From Sciurus carolinensis (lineage: Eukaryota; Chordata; Mammalia; Rodentia; Sciuridae), in contig NC_062213.1 in the NCBI RefSeq assembly GCF_902686445.1, positions 136,174,491 through 136,238,490 on the forward strand: a stretch of DNA of 64,000 bases, in the 5' to 3' direction. Shown one piece after another: positions 20,912 through 34,400 of the stretch. The notes beneath the pieces are model-generated. The model worked only from the letters and a program-made list of their open reading frames with translations. It had not been told where the DNA came from and searched no databases. The number at the start of each line of letters is the position of its first letter. The stretch's first letter is position 1. The translations under genes were made by a program, and so were the position numbers.

Positions 20912-23900
20912 CTAAGAAAAATGTTACATGCATTTTAGTAACTGTTCATTTTTAAAGAAACCTTAATTCTGACTTTTAAACTCTGCCAAATGCTACTACC
21001 TTTGCATGAGAAGTAAAACCAGGTTAAAATATCTCATGTTTGATTGATTAAAGGTACCAGATTATAAAATTAAAAGTTCAGTGTGCTCTCAATTGAAAAC
21101 TATTCTCCCCTAACCCACCCTTACACCCTTGCTTTTGCAATGAGCACTTTTCGCTTAAGTCAATAACACATGATTCCTTAGGCTTACCTTTTCCAACATC
21201 AAAATCATCTCCTGGTGCTGTCCATGTTAGTTTGATCTGATCACCCTCTGATGTGGCATCAAGGTCTGTGATTTGACTTGGAGGGAATACATCAGGCAAG
21301 GGAGTGTTTGGGACTTGTGATACCACAAATGCACCTCCAGATGCTGTTCTGCTGAAATTCTCCAATATTGTCTGAGTATCCTCATCATTTTCAGGTCTTG
21401 GTGGGTTCCCTTCAATTACCCCTGTATTAAAAATTCTCTAGTTTCACATGGGAAAGCAAAACACCTTCTTCATTGCACTAGTTTCCTCCCCTTATTTTTT
21501 TCATATGTATAGTCAAATTTTTACTAAGGCCTTTTACTATGACACAATCATAAGTGCCAATTGGTAGAAGAATTCATCTTTTAGTATCCTTTAGGATAAA
21601 ACTGGTTAACAAATTACTTTGGAATGAAGACTGTAGTAAATGAGAATAATGTTATTTAAGAAGTCACTATATGCCTTAAAAATGTATTGCTTTACTTTTC
21701 AAATTATCTTCAGGCTGAAATATTGGTGGGGAAACAACAGTTCCTACCAACCACTCCATTCTGCAAGTGCAAAGGAATAATACTTATTATTAATTTGTAC
21801 TCTACTTTCTTGGAAAAATCCCCTAAAAGTCACAAGAGAAGCCACTATCAAAGGAAAGCTAGCAAAGATAGCACTCTTCCTGCTTATCATTGCCTTGCTT
21901 TACACATTTTTTTCTTTTGACTTAACCAAAATATTCCAGTGTATGACGAAAGTACAATTAGTTAACTAACACTCTGAGTACACTTTGTGTTAGGAAAGAT
22001 TGTTCTTAAAACCCCTTAGGAAGTGAAATTATTAGCATTTTCTCTAAGCTTTACAATGTGTATATCTGATTCATTGGAATGATAAGAGATGAGAAGAAAA
22101 GGGGTTGTTGGCCAGAATGTTACTGTTTGGAAGTTCCTGTCAAATTAGGCTTTAAACAAAACAAAACAAAACAAAACAAAACAGTGTTTTATTTTTGTTT
22201 TTGTTTTTTTTGGTTTCTTTACTTCAAAGTCTAGCCTGTGTTAAGTAAGTGTGTGTGGTTTATTCAGTTCTACTGTATGGACAGTGGGAAACTTAAGTAC
22301 TTTGTTGGAAACATCTAGTCTTTCTGAATATTTAAAAGTATACGACAAATGGTAAAAGTAGAGAACTGAAGTAATGATCTTTAAGTATTTTTTGTTACTG
22401 CATAGGAATGTTGCCATTTAGGAGAATGGAATTGTTAAACTTGACATTTTGGATTGTGTTGACTGTTCACTGGGTGGTGGGTGGAGAGAGGAAAGTATGG
22501 AGCAAGAAGCCTTCCGTGCCCCTTAGATTAGTTCAGGTTGTCTATCCACTGTTAGGTGTATAACTTAGTTAACATTGCTGGGTGTTAAAGGATATATCCT
22601 AATGCCTGAAGTTACGTTAGAAGTAGCAAAATAATTTCTATATAATTATCCCTTTGTTAGTTTTTAGGAAGAACTGTTTTCTGGGAGTGACCTTCGTTAG
22701 TCAGTCTACCTCTTAGACCTAGGGTTAGTCCTGAACTTAGCCGCTGGAATGGTAAAGAGGGAGAAGAGGAAGGGGGAGGGAAAAGACTCTTTGCTAGTAT
22801 GTCCATATCTGGAAGTCTGTTTTAGATCATAATCATAGATCTATACATACATGTTTAGTAAAGTACTTGTGCTTATTGTTTACAAAGTTCATAATTTATT
22901 TCATAACATCTAAATTTTCTAAATGCCTGAGGTGACAGGGTATCACAAAAAGTAGAACTAGTGAATTAACCAACTTGTAAATATCTTTATGGTATAATCG
23001 CTAGGAAAGATGCATCTTGGATATGCAATTGTTTTACCTTTGGGAAGTGCATATCAGGACTTCTTCCTTAGGCTGACAGCAGAGGAGCAGAAGGAAGCAC
23101 ACAGGTAAAGATGGGAGCAAGTGCTCAAGGATCTACATTTTGGTGGGAACTACTGATGTGTGTGCATCTTCTGGCTGTACTATAGAAATACTTCGATTCA
23201 CTGGGAACACGCTTTCTTGCTAATATTTTAGTAGTAGAAGTCTGACAATGAACCCTCTGAGAAACATTATGCTTGGTGTATTCTGTTGCTTCATGGCTCA
23301 CTTTAAATTGAGCATTTAGAGAATGCATTATTTTAGTTGTAACTGTGGCAATACATCTATCTAGAGACCTGTTGCCATTTCTGCCTTCAGTGAAAGTTTT
23401 GTCCCCAGGAAAGGCAGGATTATAATTTTGTTCTAACAGAAGGTATTGCTGTAGTATATTCTTGGTTATCAAAAACACCCATTAGCTTTGGGATTTTGAA
23501 CTGGTGAATATTATGATGTGTAGAAAAGCATGATTCACACTACTATCTCAATCACACACAAGGGGATGCTGTATATGTCATGTAGGTCCTGGGAGGACAT
23601 GTCCACCTAAGTTCCTTGTGACTGGATAATGTTTTTTTTTGTTTGTTTGTTTCCTATAATGTGCATATTAACTGTTAAAATAAAATCTATTTTAAGGCAA
23701 ACAAACAGAAAACACCATTACAAATAAATGTTCATTCTTAACAGGACATGTAATTGGAAGGATAAATTCTGCTTATACTTAGGCTTATACCATATTGATT
23801 TGTTTTCATGTTCTAAGCTGAAAATTTGGCATATTTTTGTTGGTATCACGAAGGTTTCCCAAAGGAACATAATACCAGCTAACAGTTATTGAGTACTTAC

Positions 23901-26900
23901 TAGGTGCCAGGCATTATTCCAAAGCTTAGATTAATTTGGAGGCAATTAGCCAAGAACCTCATTCCAGAATTGGGGAAAAAAAGCTACGTTTTGAGTTGTA
24001 AGATGTTTGAAGCCTTACTTATATCAAATCCCAAATATTATTCAATCTGTTCATGGATTTCAGACACCATGAGCTACTCACCATCTACTACCCAGCCAGG
24101 TATATACGCAGCCCTATTCAGTGGATACCGTGAGCTTCGCCTGGCAGAGTTTGTTCCTCCGTGAGCCCGCACTTTCAAGTTATATCTGCCATTTTCTGAG
24201 TAGGATGTAAAATACCTGGAGTAGACCCCATCATCTTTGAAAGAATCAGCACCTTATCAGAGAAATGAAAAAATAAATGATTATTGTAAATACAAAGGGA
24301 AATTCATGTATTTTCTAAAACATTAAGCTTTGTCCTCTATACATTTCCTCTAGACCAGGCTTCATATTTAGGGTTTGACCTTCTGGAGAATCTTGTCATT
24401 ATGCTCTGTCAGCTCAATATATTGTTGAATTGATAGTTGAGTTATTCTGATATCTTCATATTCATATAACACATATACACACATTTATATTTATGTATGT
24501 ATAATAAATATTTAAATACCTCATAATTCTCTCCATCAATTTACATATAATTTATAGTACTCTTCTTACCATTTCTCTGCCATTTGCTTTGATTTTACCT
24601 TAATTTATCTAGTCATATTATGTCATTCCTGTGTTTAAATCAAAACAGGTCCTCACTAGGAAAAAAGAGTGACTTCGTATAGGATCTAATTCTCACTCTA
24701 GTCAACTACAATTTCTTGTTTTACTTTATCTTCAACAATTCTTCCACTTTTTTTCTCCAGCCTTGTTCTCCTGATCCATTAACTTTCTGGGCTGATGGAG
24801 GAAAACCGCATCTGTTATTAGACAAAAAACTTGGAGGATTTTAGGAATATCATATCGTAAGTAAACTTGATAACACTGGCATTGGTGTCACCTGTAAAAT
24901 TTCTGAACACATTTCCCATGGTTTAAAATGATAAATCAGGCTGGTTGTGGCGCAGTTTGTAATCACAGTAGCTGGGGATGCTGAGGCAGGTGGATCTCCA
25001 ATTCAAACAAGCCTCAGCAAAAGTTGAGGAGCTAAGCAAGTCAGTGAGACTCTGGGTCTACACAAAATACAAAATAGGGCTGAGGATGTGGCTCAGTGGA
25101 CAAATGTCCACAAATTCAATCCCCAGTATCCCTCCCTCCCCACATAAAAACCCCTCTAAATCAGATGGTATTAAAGTGAGGTCCTTTAACCACCAGTTTA
25201 GACATGTAAATTTCTCATACTACCTTGGGAAGGGTCTCAGCATTCCATCTTTTATCAAACTCTTCAGATGATTCCCTTGTACATTAAATTTGAGAATGCC
25301 TGTACTAAGCCATTGTTAATCACCAGTGCCTTTTTAGGTAAAGGATTTCAAACTAACCACTTTTCAATTAACTAAATTTTCATGTAGTCAAATTCTAAGA
25401 AGTCAAACAAGATACAGATAAGTTTAATATACTGTAGATGGTTTTGAGGAGAGGGAAAGAAAAGTCAAGGAACAGTTTTGTAGATATTGTTATGCCTGAA
25501 GAAGGTATTGAATTGCACTTATGAACAATTTTCCAACTCTGGTTGAAGACTGTACTATCAAAGGACTGATATCTGATGCCTTAGCGATGAGCCCTCCTCT
25601 CTTGTGGTAGCTCCTGCTTCCTCTAGGGTTTGGCTCTCAAGACTCTCCCTTGTTTTCCAGCCGTTAGGAGTTACTCTTGTTTCTCTCCCTTTTCCAACCA
25701 GGGGCCCAGGTTCTATCACTAGATCCCATCTGGCTGCTTGTACTTCACCCTCTATGAGCAGACTTTCTTGATGATGTCCTCAACCTCCTGAATGAGATCT
25801 ACTTAAGTGTGATAGACATTGGCTGAAAGTCGAGTGACAAACAATAATAATTATCTGATACGATTTCCTGCTGAGGTGGTGACAGAGTGAGTGTGAGGGA
25901 GCTGAAGGTGAGCCAGGCTGATAGAGGGGAGGAACAGCCAGAGGACCCCAATCTATGGAGTGGAGTAAGATGACAGAGGCAGAGAGCCTGGAGACAACAG
26001 CCGAACACAAGAGGAGAGCACCAACACAGTCTGCATTGGGCCCATGCTCAGGTCTGTTTATGATGGTGAGGAACATGGAAGAGTATGGGGAAGCTTGAAA
26101 CTCTCATCTACAATTATGACCAAAAATTGAGAAAATGCGCAACTTTCATTACCAAGACTTTGTGGACTATTTCTGAACTGCTGAACATGCAAGGAGAAGC
26201 CCAGAAACTCAAAAATCAAGTGATGAATACCAGTAGAAAACTACAGCATGAGGGAAAGGAAATGGTAATAGCAAAGGAAGAGCTTAAACAGTGTTGACAA
26301 CAATAGAGAAATATTTCTGCCACTGTTGATAAATTAATGCTGTCTTCCAGTCCTATATATATTTATAGGAAACTGAGGGACCAGATGAAAACTATAAGGC
26401 ATAACCCTGTGCTAAAAACTGGACCATCTAGAACATCCCTATCTGACTCAAGTAAGCCACTATGGATTCTGCAAGGTGATGGTGAATAACATTCTAACCT
26501 TCCAGAAAAAAATAAAGTATGTTTCTATGTCTGATCTCAAAGACTTTCTGAAGAACATATACAAATATTCAGACAAAAGTGTAGAGACTGCCATAAAGCA
26601 AACTCAACAACAAAGAAAACTGGATAACATTGTCTTGCAACAATCCAGAATAGGTAACCATAGAAAATCTAAGAAAGATGAAAATATGATCTTTGATACA
26701 GAGATGGATAGCACTAGCCCCAAGTCAGAACAGTATTCAGGAATTCTGAATACTGAAGATTAGGAAGATGATGAAGACGTCCCTAGGGTCCAAGATTTGG
26801 TGGATTTCTCTCCTGTTTATTTATGTCTACATATATATTCTGTTTTGGTGAGTATCTGGCTCTACCTAATAAAGATATTTATTGAAAAATACCAGAATTT

Positions 26901-28310
26901 CCTGCTGGTCCTGCTGTTCCTCCATTCCTTGGGTACCTACTTGTCTTACTGCCCCATGATGCCACAGAGACCCTCAACATATCCTGAGTTATGAAAATAT
27001 AGGCTAATTCATAAAGTCTTGTGATTTACCTGCACCATTGTCCAAAAGTTCTAAAACTTCTGTTTTTCCACTCTTTGATTCAATGAAAGCAGTCACATTG
27101 GCTCCAATAATGGGGAGATACCCTTGGAGAACTTGTGCATACACAATCATCGGACTGGGGAAGCTGTTTGTGTCTTTGTTCATTTTAGCATTCACTGTGA
27201 TGGGAGGCACAGAAGAATTTGATGCCCAAGAAGTTACTGTCATAGTTAATGTTTCTGGGTTTACTTTGGCCTGAAGGCTGTAAGTCCAAGTGCCCACCTA
27301 AAATTTCCAGTGGAAAGATAGTAAGTATCTTTATAAGAGTCAAAGGATATCTTGGTTTCCATTATGCAAATCTACAATAAGTCTCAGAAGTGTGAAGTAT
27401 GATCAACAGGCTTTTGAAGTTTTGAGGCTTTAAAAGGGTGTGAGTTGAGGTTCAGGTAGATACCCTGATTATTGTCATGCATGGTGTCTGTATTTTGTGA
27501 CATCTCATCTGGAAAAAATAAGTATTGGAAAGTTTGCCATTGACTTTATTCATTGACCTCAACAGCAATCTGCACAGTAACTGCACAGAGTCTTCCCATA
27601 GTTTTTCCTGAGACTTCTTGTTAGACTTTCTCCTGATGCAAGAGTTGTTTATTCCTTTTCCCTGCCATCATCACAGTCTTTAGGATCACAAAGGCAAGGA
27701 GAGTGCATAATAAAGTAATTTTGTAGATGATACAATCATCAGCATTCACAATTAACAATTTATCAGCATTCACATTAAACTATTTTCTACTTTGAAAAAA
27801 TTCATAGGAAGTGTAAAAGCTGGTCACTTACCTGTGCAGTTTCTGGAATACTGAGATAGGCCATTTTGGAAAGAGCGTCCTGTGTGAAAGCTTCTGTCAG
27901 TGTCCCACTGGGATTCCAGAGAGAAATACTGGGAGGCTGTTTTTCCCATGTGACAAGAAAGAATGTGTCCTTTCCCACAGTGCTATCGATTATTACAGTG
28001 TCGTTCATCCAGGGATCATTGTTCAGGGTTAAACCCTTACTTTCAAGCTGTTTAAATATGTTTAAAAATTAATGACTACAGTATAGAATAATTTTATTCT
28101 TTTTATTTTAAAGATTGTCTTCAATTTCTCATATGAATACAAGCTTATATATGGGCTGTCACTTTAGACTTGTGATATTTCTGAAAGATCATTGGGATGC
28201 AGCAGTTGTCAGTTAGAAAGTGTGGAAATAGAGTGTTTGAGAGATGAACAGGTTATCATAGGAGCCTAGAGAAGGAGAATGGATTTACAGTTGGGGGCAT
28301 GATCCTTTTC

Positions 28311-28345
<35 letters not shown>

Positions 28346-28436
28346 GTTTTCTGGTTAAATACCTAGGCCAGTCTTTAGTATTAAAGGGTGCTATGGACAG
28401 AGGACTATTGTGAGTATGTGAGTATGTGTGCATGTG

Positions 28437-28478
<42 letters not shown>

Positions 28479-31400
28479 TACCCTCAGTTTACACATCTTT
28501 ATGATGATCCAAAAGATAATGCTTATGGGTGACTAGAATATTTGAATAGAGAGAGTCAGGATCTTAGAAATAAGGACCAGTAAACCATTGGAAAAAAGCT
28601 CTCATGAATATTTTCCTGATATGATATCTTGAAATAATTTTTCATGCAGGATAGAGAGTGAAGCCCTGGACAGTAAATAGTTTCAACAAAAGTGCAAACT
28701 GACACGTGCAGGATAGAATCCTGAGAAAAGACAAAGTAAAAGATAGGACCTTCTTGGAGAGGAACTTTAAAGATGTTTTTCAAATCTTTGCGGATAGCAC
28801 TTGGTCTAGGAAAGCCAAAATCTTTTGCTTAATCTACTTTTTATAGTAACAAAAATGGTATAAATTTATCATGTAGAACATGATGTTTTGAAATGGAATG
28901 ACTAAAACAAGCTAATTAACATGAGCATTACCTCATATCCTTGTCATTTTTTTTTTTTTTTTTTTTTTTGTGGTGAGAACATTTAAATCCACTCTCTGGA
29001 CCATTTTCAAGGATATAATACATCTTATTAACTATTGTCACCATATTTGTATGATAAACATGTTTGTATGGACTTGTTTCTCCCATCTAACTGAAATGTT
29101 GTATCCTTGTCTAACATCTCTCCAACTCCTACACCCTGCCAGCTGCTGGTAATCATCATTCTATTCTTTGCTTCTCTGAGTTCAGCTCTTTAAGATCATG
29201 AATATTTGCCTTTCTGGACCAGCTCGTTTCAGTTAATATAAAGCCACAGAAGATCCAATTTTGATTCACTTACTATATGCTTCCGAGGAGGATCCTTTTC
29301 AGAACAATAGGAAATTCTATTTCTATTTCAACCCAGTTCCCAATCCAGAGCACCCTCATGCTGATAGAAGTGAGTGAATTCTACTTTAAAACATTGTTAT
29401 AAAAATCTTTAACTCCTCTTACTGTGAGTATGTCTGAATTAAGAAAGTACTATTATTGAGTTAAATCTCCAAACAAATCTGTACCTATCCTAAACCCACA
29501 ACCCATAGCGTCTGCTGTCCTTATTGTTTGGAAGTACAAGAAAATAGGTCTGTTTAGGTGATCATGCTAAGTTTTAATGTAGGTAATGACTTGATGAACT
29601 GGAAAACAGAACAAAGAAATCTTGACATAAAGAGGCATGACAGATTTTTGGGAATGGAAAGAAGAGAAATAAATTTAAAAATAGAAACATTTTGATGAAA
29701 ATAGGCTATGTCGACATCAAAGTGGGGACATGAATTAAAGAACCAATGTTTAATCAAAGTTCTTGAATTTAAGTAACAGAAAATGGTAGTGATATTATGA
29801 CATACATGAGAAAAAGAGTTGAGTTTAGAAGAGAGGTGAGTAAAATAAAATACCAGTGAAAAATGTAGTTGAAGAGATGGGAGAAACCCTAGACTTGTAG
29901 ATACACAAATAATCATTCACCCATTTTTTTCCCCTGTTTATTTCCAAGACACATTTCTTCCATTTCCAAACTAGGTGCTTGAGTTTATTTGTCTAAATTT
30001 ATAACAGTGAAGGGTGAGGAAAGCTTGGAAGCATGAGTGTTTTTGTTGTTATTTGTTTTTGTTTTAATGCATTAATACAAAAAATGGGGGCATTTTTTTT
30101 TAAATGAAATCTTTTGGCGGAAAATGGACTTTATTAGGTTTTAACATTATCCTTAACAAATTCTACCACAATACGAAGAAATTGTAGCTATTTTACCACT
30201 TATTTTACCACGTAATTTGGTTAAAGTTAAAGACCAATTTCTATTTCAGGTTAAGGTTTTGATTTTAATTAAAAATTCACTTTGGGATAAATATAGAACT
30301 CAAAAATTTAGGATGACTAAATTCTTCTCCTCAGTTATGGTAAATGCAAACACAAAAATCCCAAGAGTGGGAACTCTGACCTGAAGTGGCTTCTGGGTGG
30401 GATCAGCATTTTCTGATGTAAGGGATGCAAAAGCATCAATGAGGCCATTGTTCTCAGCTATATCTGAAGCATAAACATGTTTTCCTCCTAAAATGTAAAT
30501 GTATTAGTTAGTTTGCTTTCTAGAAAATAAGTACATTTTAGTGACTAATAAGATAATAGTTTAAACATAATCAGTTTCAATATGTATTATTAAAACAGAC
30601 CAATGGCAGATAGTTCAAATTTAACTCTGAAATGTCAATTTAAAAATGTAAGTAGGAAGCATAAGTTATTTTAATACTTCTAAATCAAAATCTCCATTAG
30701 CTGAAATACATCAAATAATCATGGACTATGAAATATGTTACAGTTACACATGGTTAAGCTCATAGACTTTATAGCCCTTCAGGAGAATTATTCACTTTCA
30801 CAGAAGGCATAGTTCTAATAAAGTTGTTTTCTAAATTTTACAGAATATATCAGAAGTAGAAAATTAGAAAGACTAAAGAGAAACTATATTGAGGTATGCT
30901 GAAAATAACTGACAGTGAGGAAATAAATGAACAGTAGGCTGTGGGGATAGGACCAAAAATGTACTACTATTGAATGTAAATAAATTTTACAATGGCCAAG
31001 AAAGTACTTTGAGTGTGCAAGGTGGCACATGCCTGTAATGTCAACTGAGGCACGAGAATTACAAGTTTGAGGGTAGTCTTTGCAGGTGCTAGGCCCTGGG
31101 TTCAAATCCTCAGTACAGAAAAAAAAAAAAAAACTTTAAAATTATATAAATTTGTTCAATTAAAATCAAGTATATATTTGGTGCCATTACACCCAATTTG
31201 ATAAAAATAATTGATACTCCTTATGAATTATATTTTCTCTACAATGTTTAGAAGGCATTAGAAACACAAAATCATCAATTTTCATCATATCCAAGTATCT
31301 AAAATAGTAACTACCATAGTTAATGTTTATCTAGAAACTTCATTGTTATTTGGATCTTTTGGCTGAGTTTCTGTCAGTTGCAGCCTCCCATCTCTTGGCC

Positions 31401-34400
31401 TGCTTCACAGATGGGGCACCTATGCTCTGACCTCACAGGACACCATTTCTTCCATCACACTACCTCACATTGTCACTCAAACATGATATTTTTGACTCTG
31501 GCCTGATTGTCTTTTCTCACCCTCTTTCCTTCCCAGGGAAATTTAACACCTTGTTCAAAGCCCAGCTCAGAAGTCACCTAGTCTGTTGGACCTTCTTTTC
31601 CCTACTCCCTACAACCTTGAGGGAATTATTGGCTCCCTCTGCTCACACAGAATTTTATTCTTCAATATGACTTCTGTTAGGAAGGAATGTTATCTTATTA
31701 TATGATTTGATGTGCAGTTTTATTTGCCTCTCAAATAACTGGATTTCCAGTGCCATGAGACCAGAGATTGGGTCTAGGGTAACTATGGTTTCCAACTCCT
31801 GGTACAGTACCTGCAAGCTAGAAGTTCAAGTTGTTGAGTTGTCAACCTCTGTATTTACATTGCTATTAAATATCTGGAATATATAGATAATGTTTCACCT
31901 GTTATATTGCTCATCTGTATTACTCCTTCATCTGCAGATGGTCCCAAAGCAATAAAATGAATGATGACCCCACTTTGTTTCACAGTATCAATACACCTCC
32001 CTGTGGTGCCATCCTCCCCATCAGTCAGCAGCACTATTTCAGATCCATCCATTTGTGAGGTTAACTTTCCAAACACCTGCAAGCATAATTCAGAAAACAA
32101 TTACCATCCTACATCCAAAAGACCAATGTAAAATCAGAAAAAAATTATAGAGAAAATAAGCAATAGTGTGCAGAACATGATAGTCTGTGTTTAAAATCAT
32201 AGAATCCAAAATCAACAATCTCTGGGGAAATTTAAATGTAACCTTCCTGCTTTCCCTCCCCTACAGGGAATATTTATTCTAATGTAGGTGGATGGGAGCA
32301 GAACTTTAGAAAGTCCTGCCTATACTATACTAGAGTGATATCTCAGCCTGGGAAACTCAGGTCAACTAGATACCTAAAAGGTAACTGTGGAATATGGCAT
32401 TAAATATGTTTCTGGTTTCTTTGACTGGACTATCCTGTGACAAACCTGTAGTATAATGTCTATTGTACATTCATATAGATACATTAAAAATCCACCTCCA
32501 CATAAAGAAATCATTGATTCCAAATTAGAAAACCCTCAGAATGCTTCTAAAACAGATAAGTTAAATGCTAAGCATCTTGAGGTTAGGGATTTATATAACT
32601 TTTGGATAACTTTTGATAGCAACTAGCATAGAACTAATCATATTAGTGATGTTCAAAGACTACCTGAATAATATTTATTGAATTCTATTTGCAGCTTGAA
32701 TTGTTCTCCTCAAAGCCCAACAGTTTGAACCTCTGAGTTCTGAATTTAGGATAAAGAGAACTTAGCCCAGGATGGCAATTATATTTCATCTTCTCCTATA
32801 GCCTTAATTAGTAGTGGCTCCTTTGAGCACCATTTTGGGAAATTGAGTTCAGACCATAAGGGGGAAAAAGCAGATAATCAATGGCTTTATTGCTTATGGA
32901 GTGGAGGTATGTATAGATTTTCAGAAGAGAGTTTTGAATGTAGAAATCCCTAATAAAGCTGTTATCAGGGAAAAATCATCACCATCCTCATTATAAGTTT
33001 TTGAATGTTTTGTAGCAAAGTGACATGTATATTGATATATTATAATACATGAAAAATATGCACTGACATGATTGAAATCAAACTGAAGAATAGAGCAAAG
33101 CTTTTATGCACTATGGCATTTATACAGCATTCCCAACAAAGTCCTCCCACACATGAAAGCAAAACGAAGATCCAAATATGAAGTAGCATTCTCTCTCCTT
33201 CATCTCTCCCTTTTTTGTATTAGTTTATTCCCTGTGCACTTGCAATGGGTCAGCCTCTGTACTGGGATTCAGTAGAAACTATATGGTTTCAGCATTCATG
33301 GAAAGAATTCAATTAAATTCAATAATATCTACTGAGCTTTGTGGATTGAAACTGAGGAGATTTAGAGATGAGCAACAAAACACAACAAAACATACCCAGG
33401 ATGCTCTGAAGTTCAAGAAAATGACATTTCCTGAAAATTTGCTATGTGTTAACTATGTTTTATATATGATGTAATTTAATCCAAGCCCAAGATCCCAAAC
33501 TATCTTTCTATTACCACTCTTGCTCCCTACACTTGGTTTTACATGGGGTAACCAGAATCACCATGCCAAAACATAAAATGATTATCAAATTCTAATGCTT
33601 TAAGTCATTCAGTAACTTTCTGTTGTGCTTAAAACAAACTACAAATCTCTTGTATTTTTTGAAGCTTTGAACGATTCAACCAGTATCTAATTTTATGACC
33701 ACATTTCATACATCCTCATTGGCCAATTGCTAGTGTCAATAGCAGCTATCATTTCTTGGAATAATCCATTTTTTTCTCCACGTTGTGCTCTCCTTTCTAC
33801 ATAAACCATTGGCTCCTTCTCATCCTTTAATTCTTAGTTTAGTTGTTACTTTTTAGGGAAGGCCTCCGTGACCACTTTATGTGAAGTAATTCCCTTCATT
33901 CCCAGTTACTCAGAATTATATCACCCTGTTGAGTTCTTTCACAACACTGTTTCCATAGTGTGAGTTACCGTTTGTATTCACTTGTATGGTAATACCTGTA
34001 CACCACCCCATACATCACACACCACAGAGAGAAATAGCTTTGATTGGCCCATAATAGGCAGAAAATTAATACGTGTTGAATAAATGAACAACCCTGGGTG
34101 CTAGTTTTCATTATCCCATTTTTACTGATGAGGAAATCAAGGACTAGAAAGGTCAAGAATCGTGCTTAGTGTCAAAAGCTAATAAGTGACAATTGTGATT
34201 TGAATGGAACCCTTCATTTTATAAACCTACACTAAAATGCCATGTAATTCATAAAAGAGACATTCCATAGGGTTATGGGAGAAAGAAAAAGTTAAAAGAA
34301 GGAGAGAGGATTTTAAAGAACTGGATGAATTTTAAAATGAGAAAGAATGAAGCATTTTAGGTTAGATGAATTGCATGTGAATAGGTATGGGGACAGCTAG

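Larger units (their letters stand above)
28048..30380. other. CLCA4 intron 9
   Basis: Holds a pyrimidine run (about 28305-28345), a (GT)n microsatellite, an old L1 3' fragment (28800-29240) and otherwise unrecognised sequence. Confidence 0.6.
30488..31898. other. CLCA4 intron 8
   Basis: Holds a SINE at 31012-31133 and an L2-like fragment at about 31530-31790; the rest is unrecognised. Confidence 0.55.
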
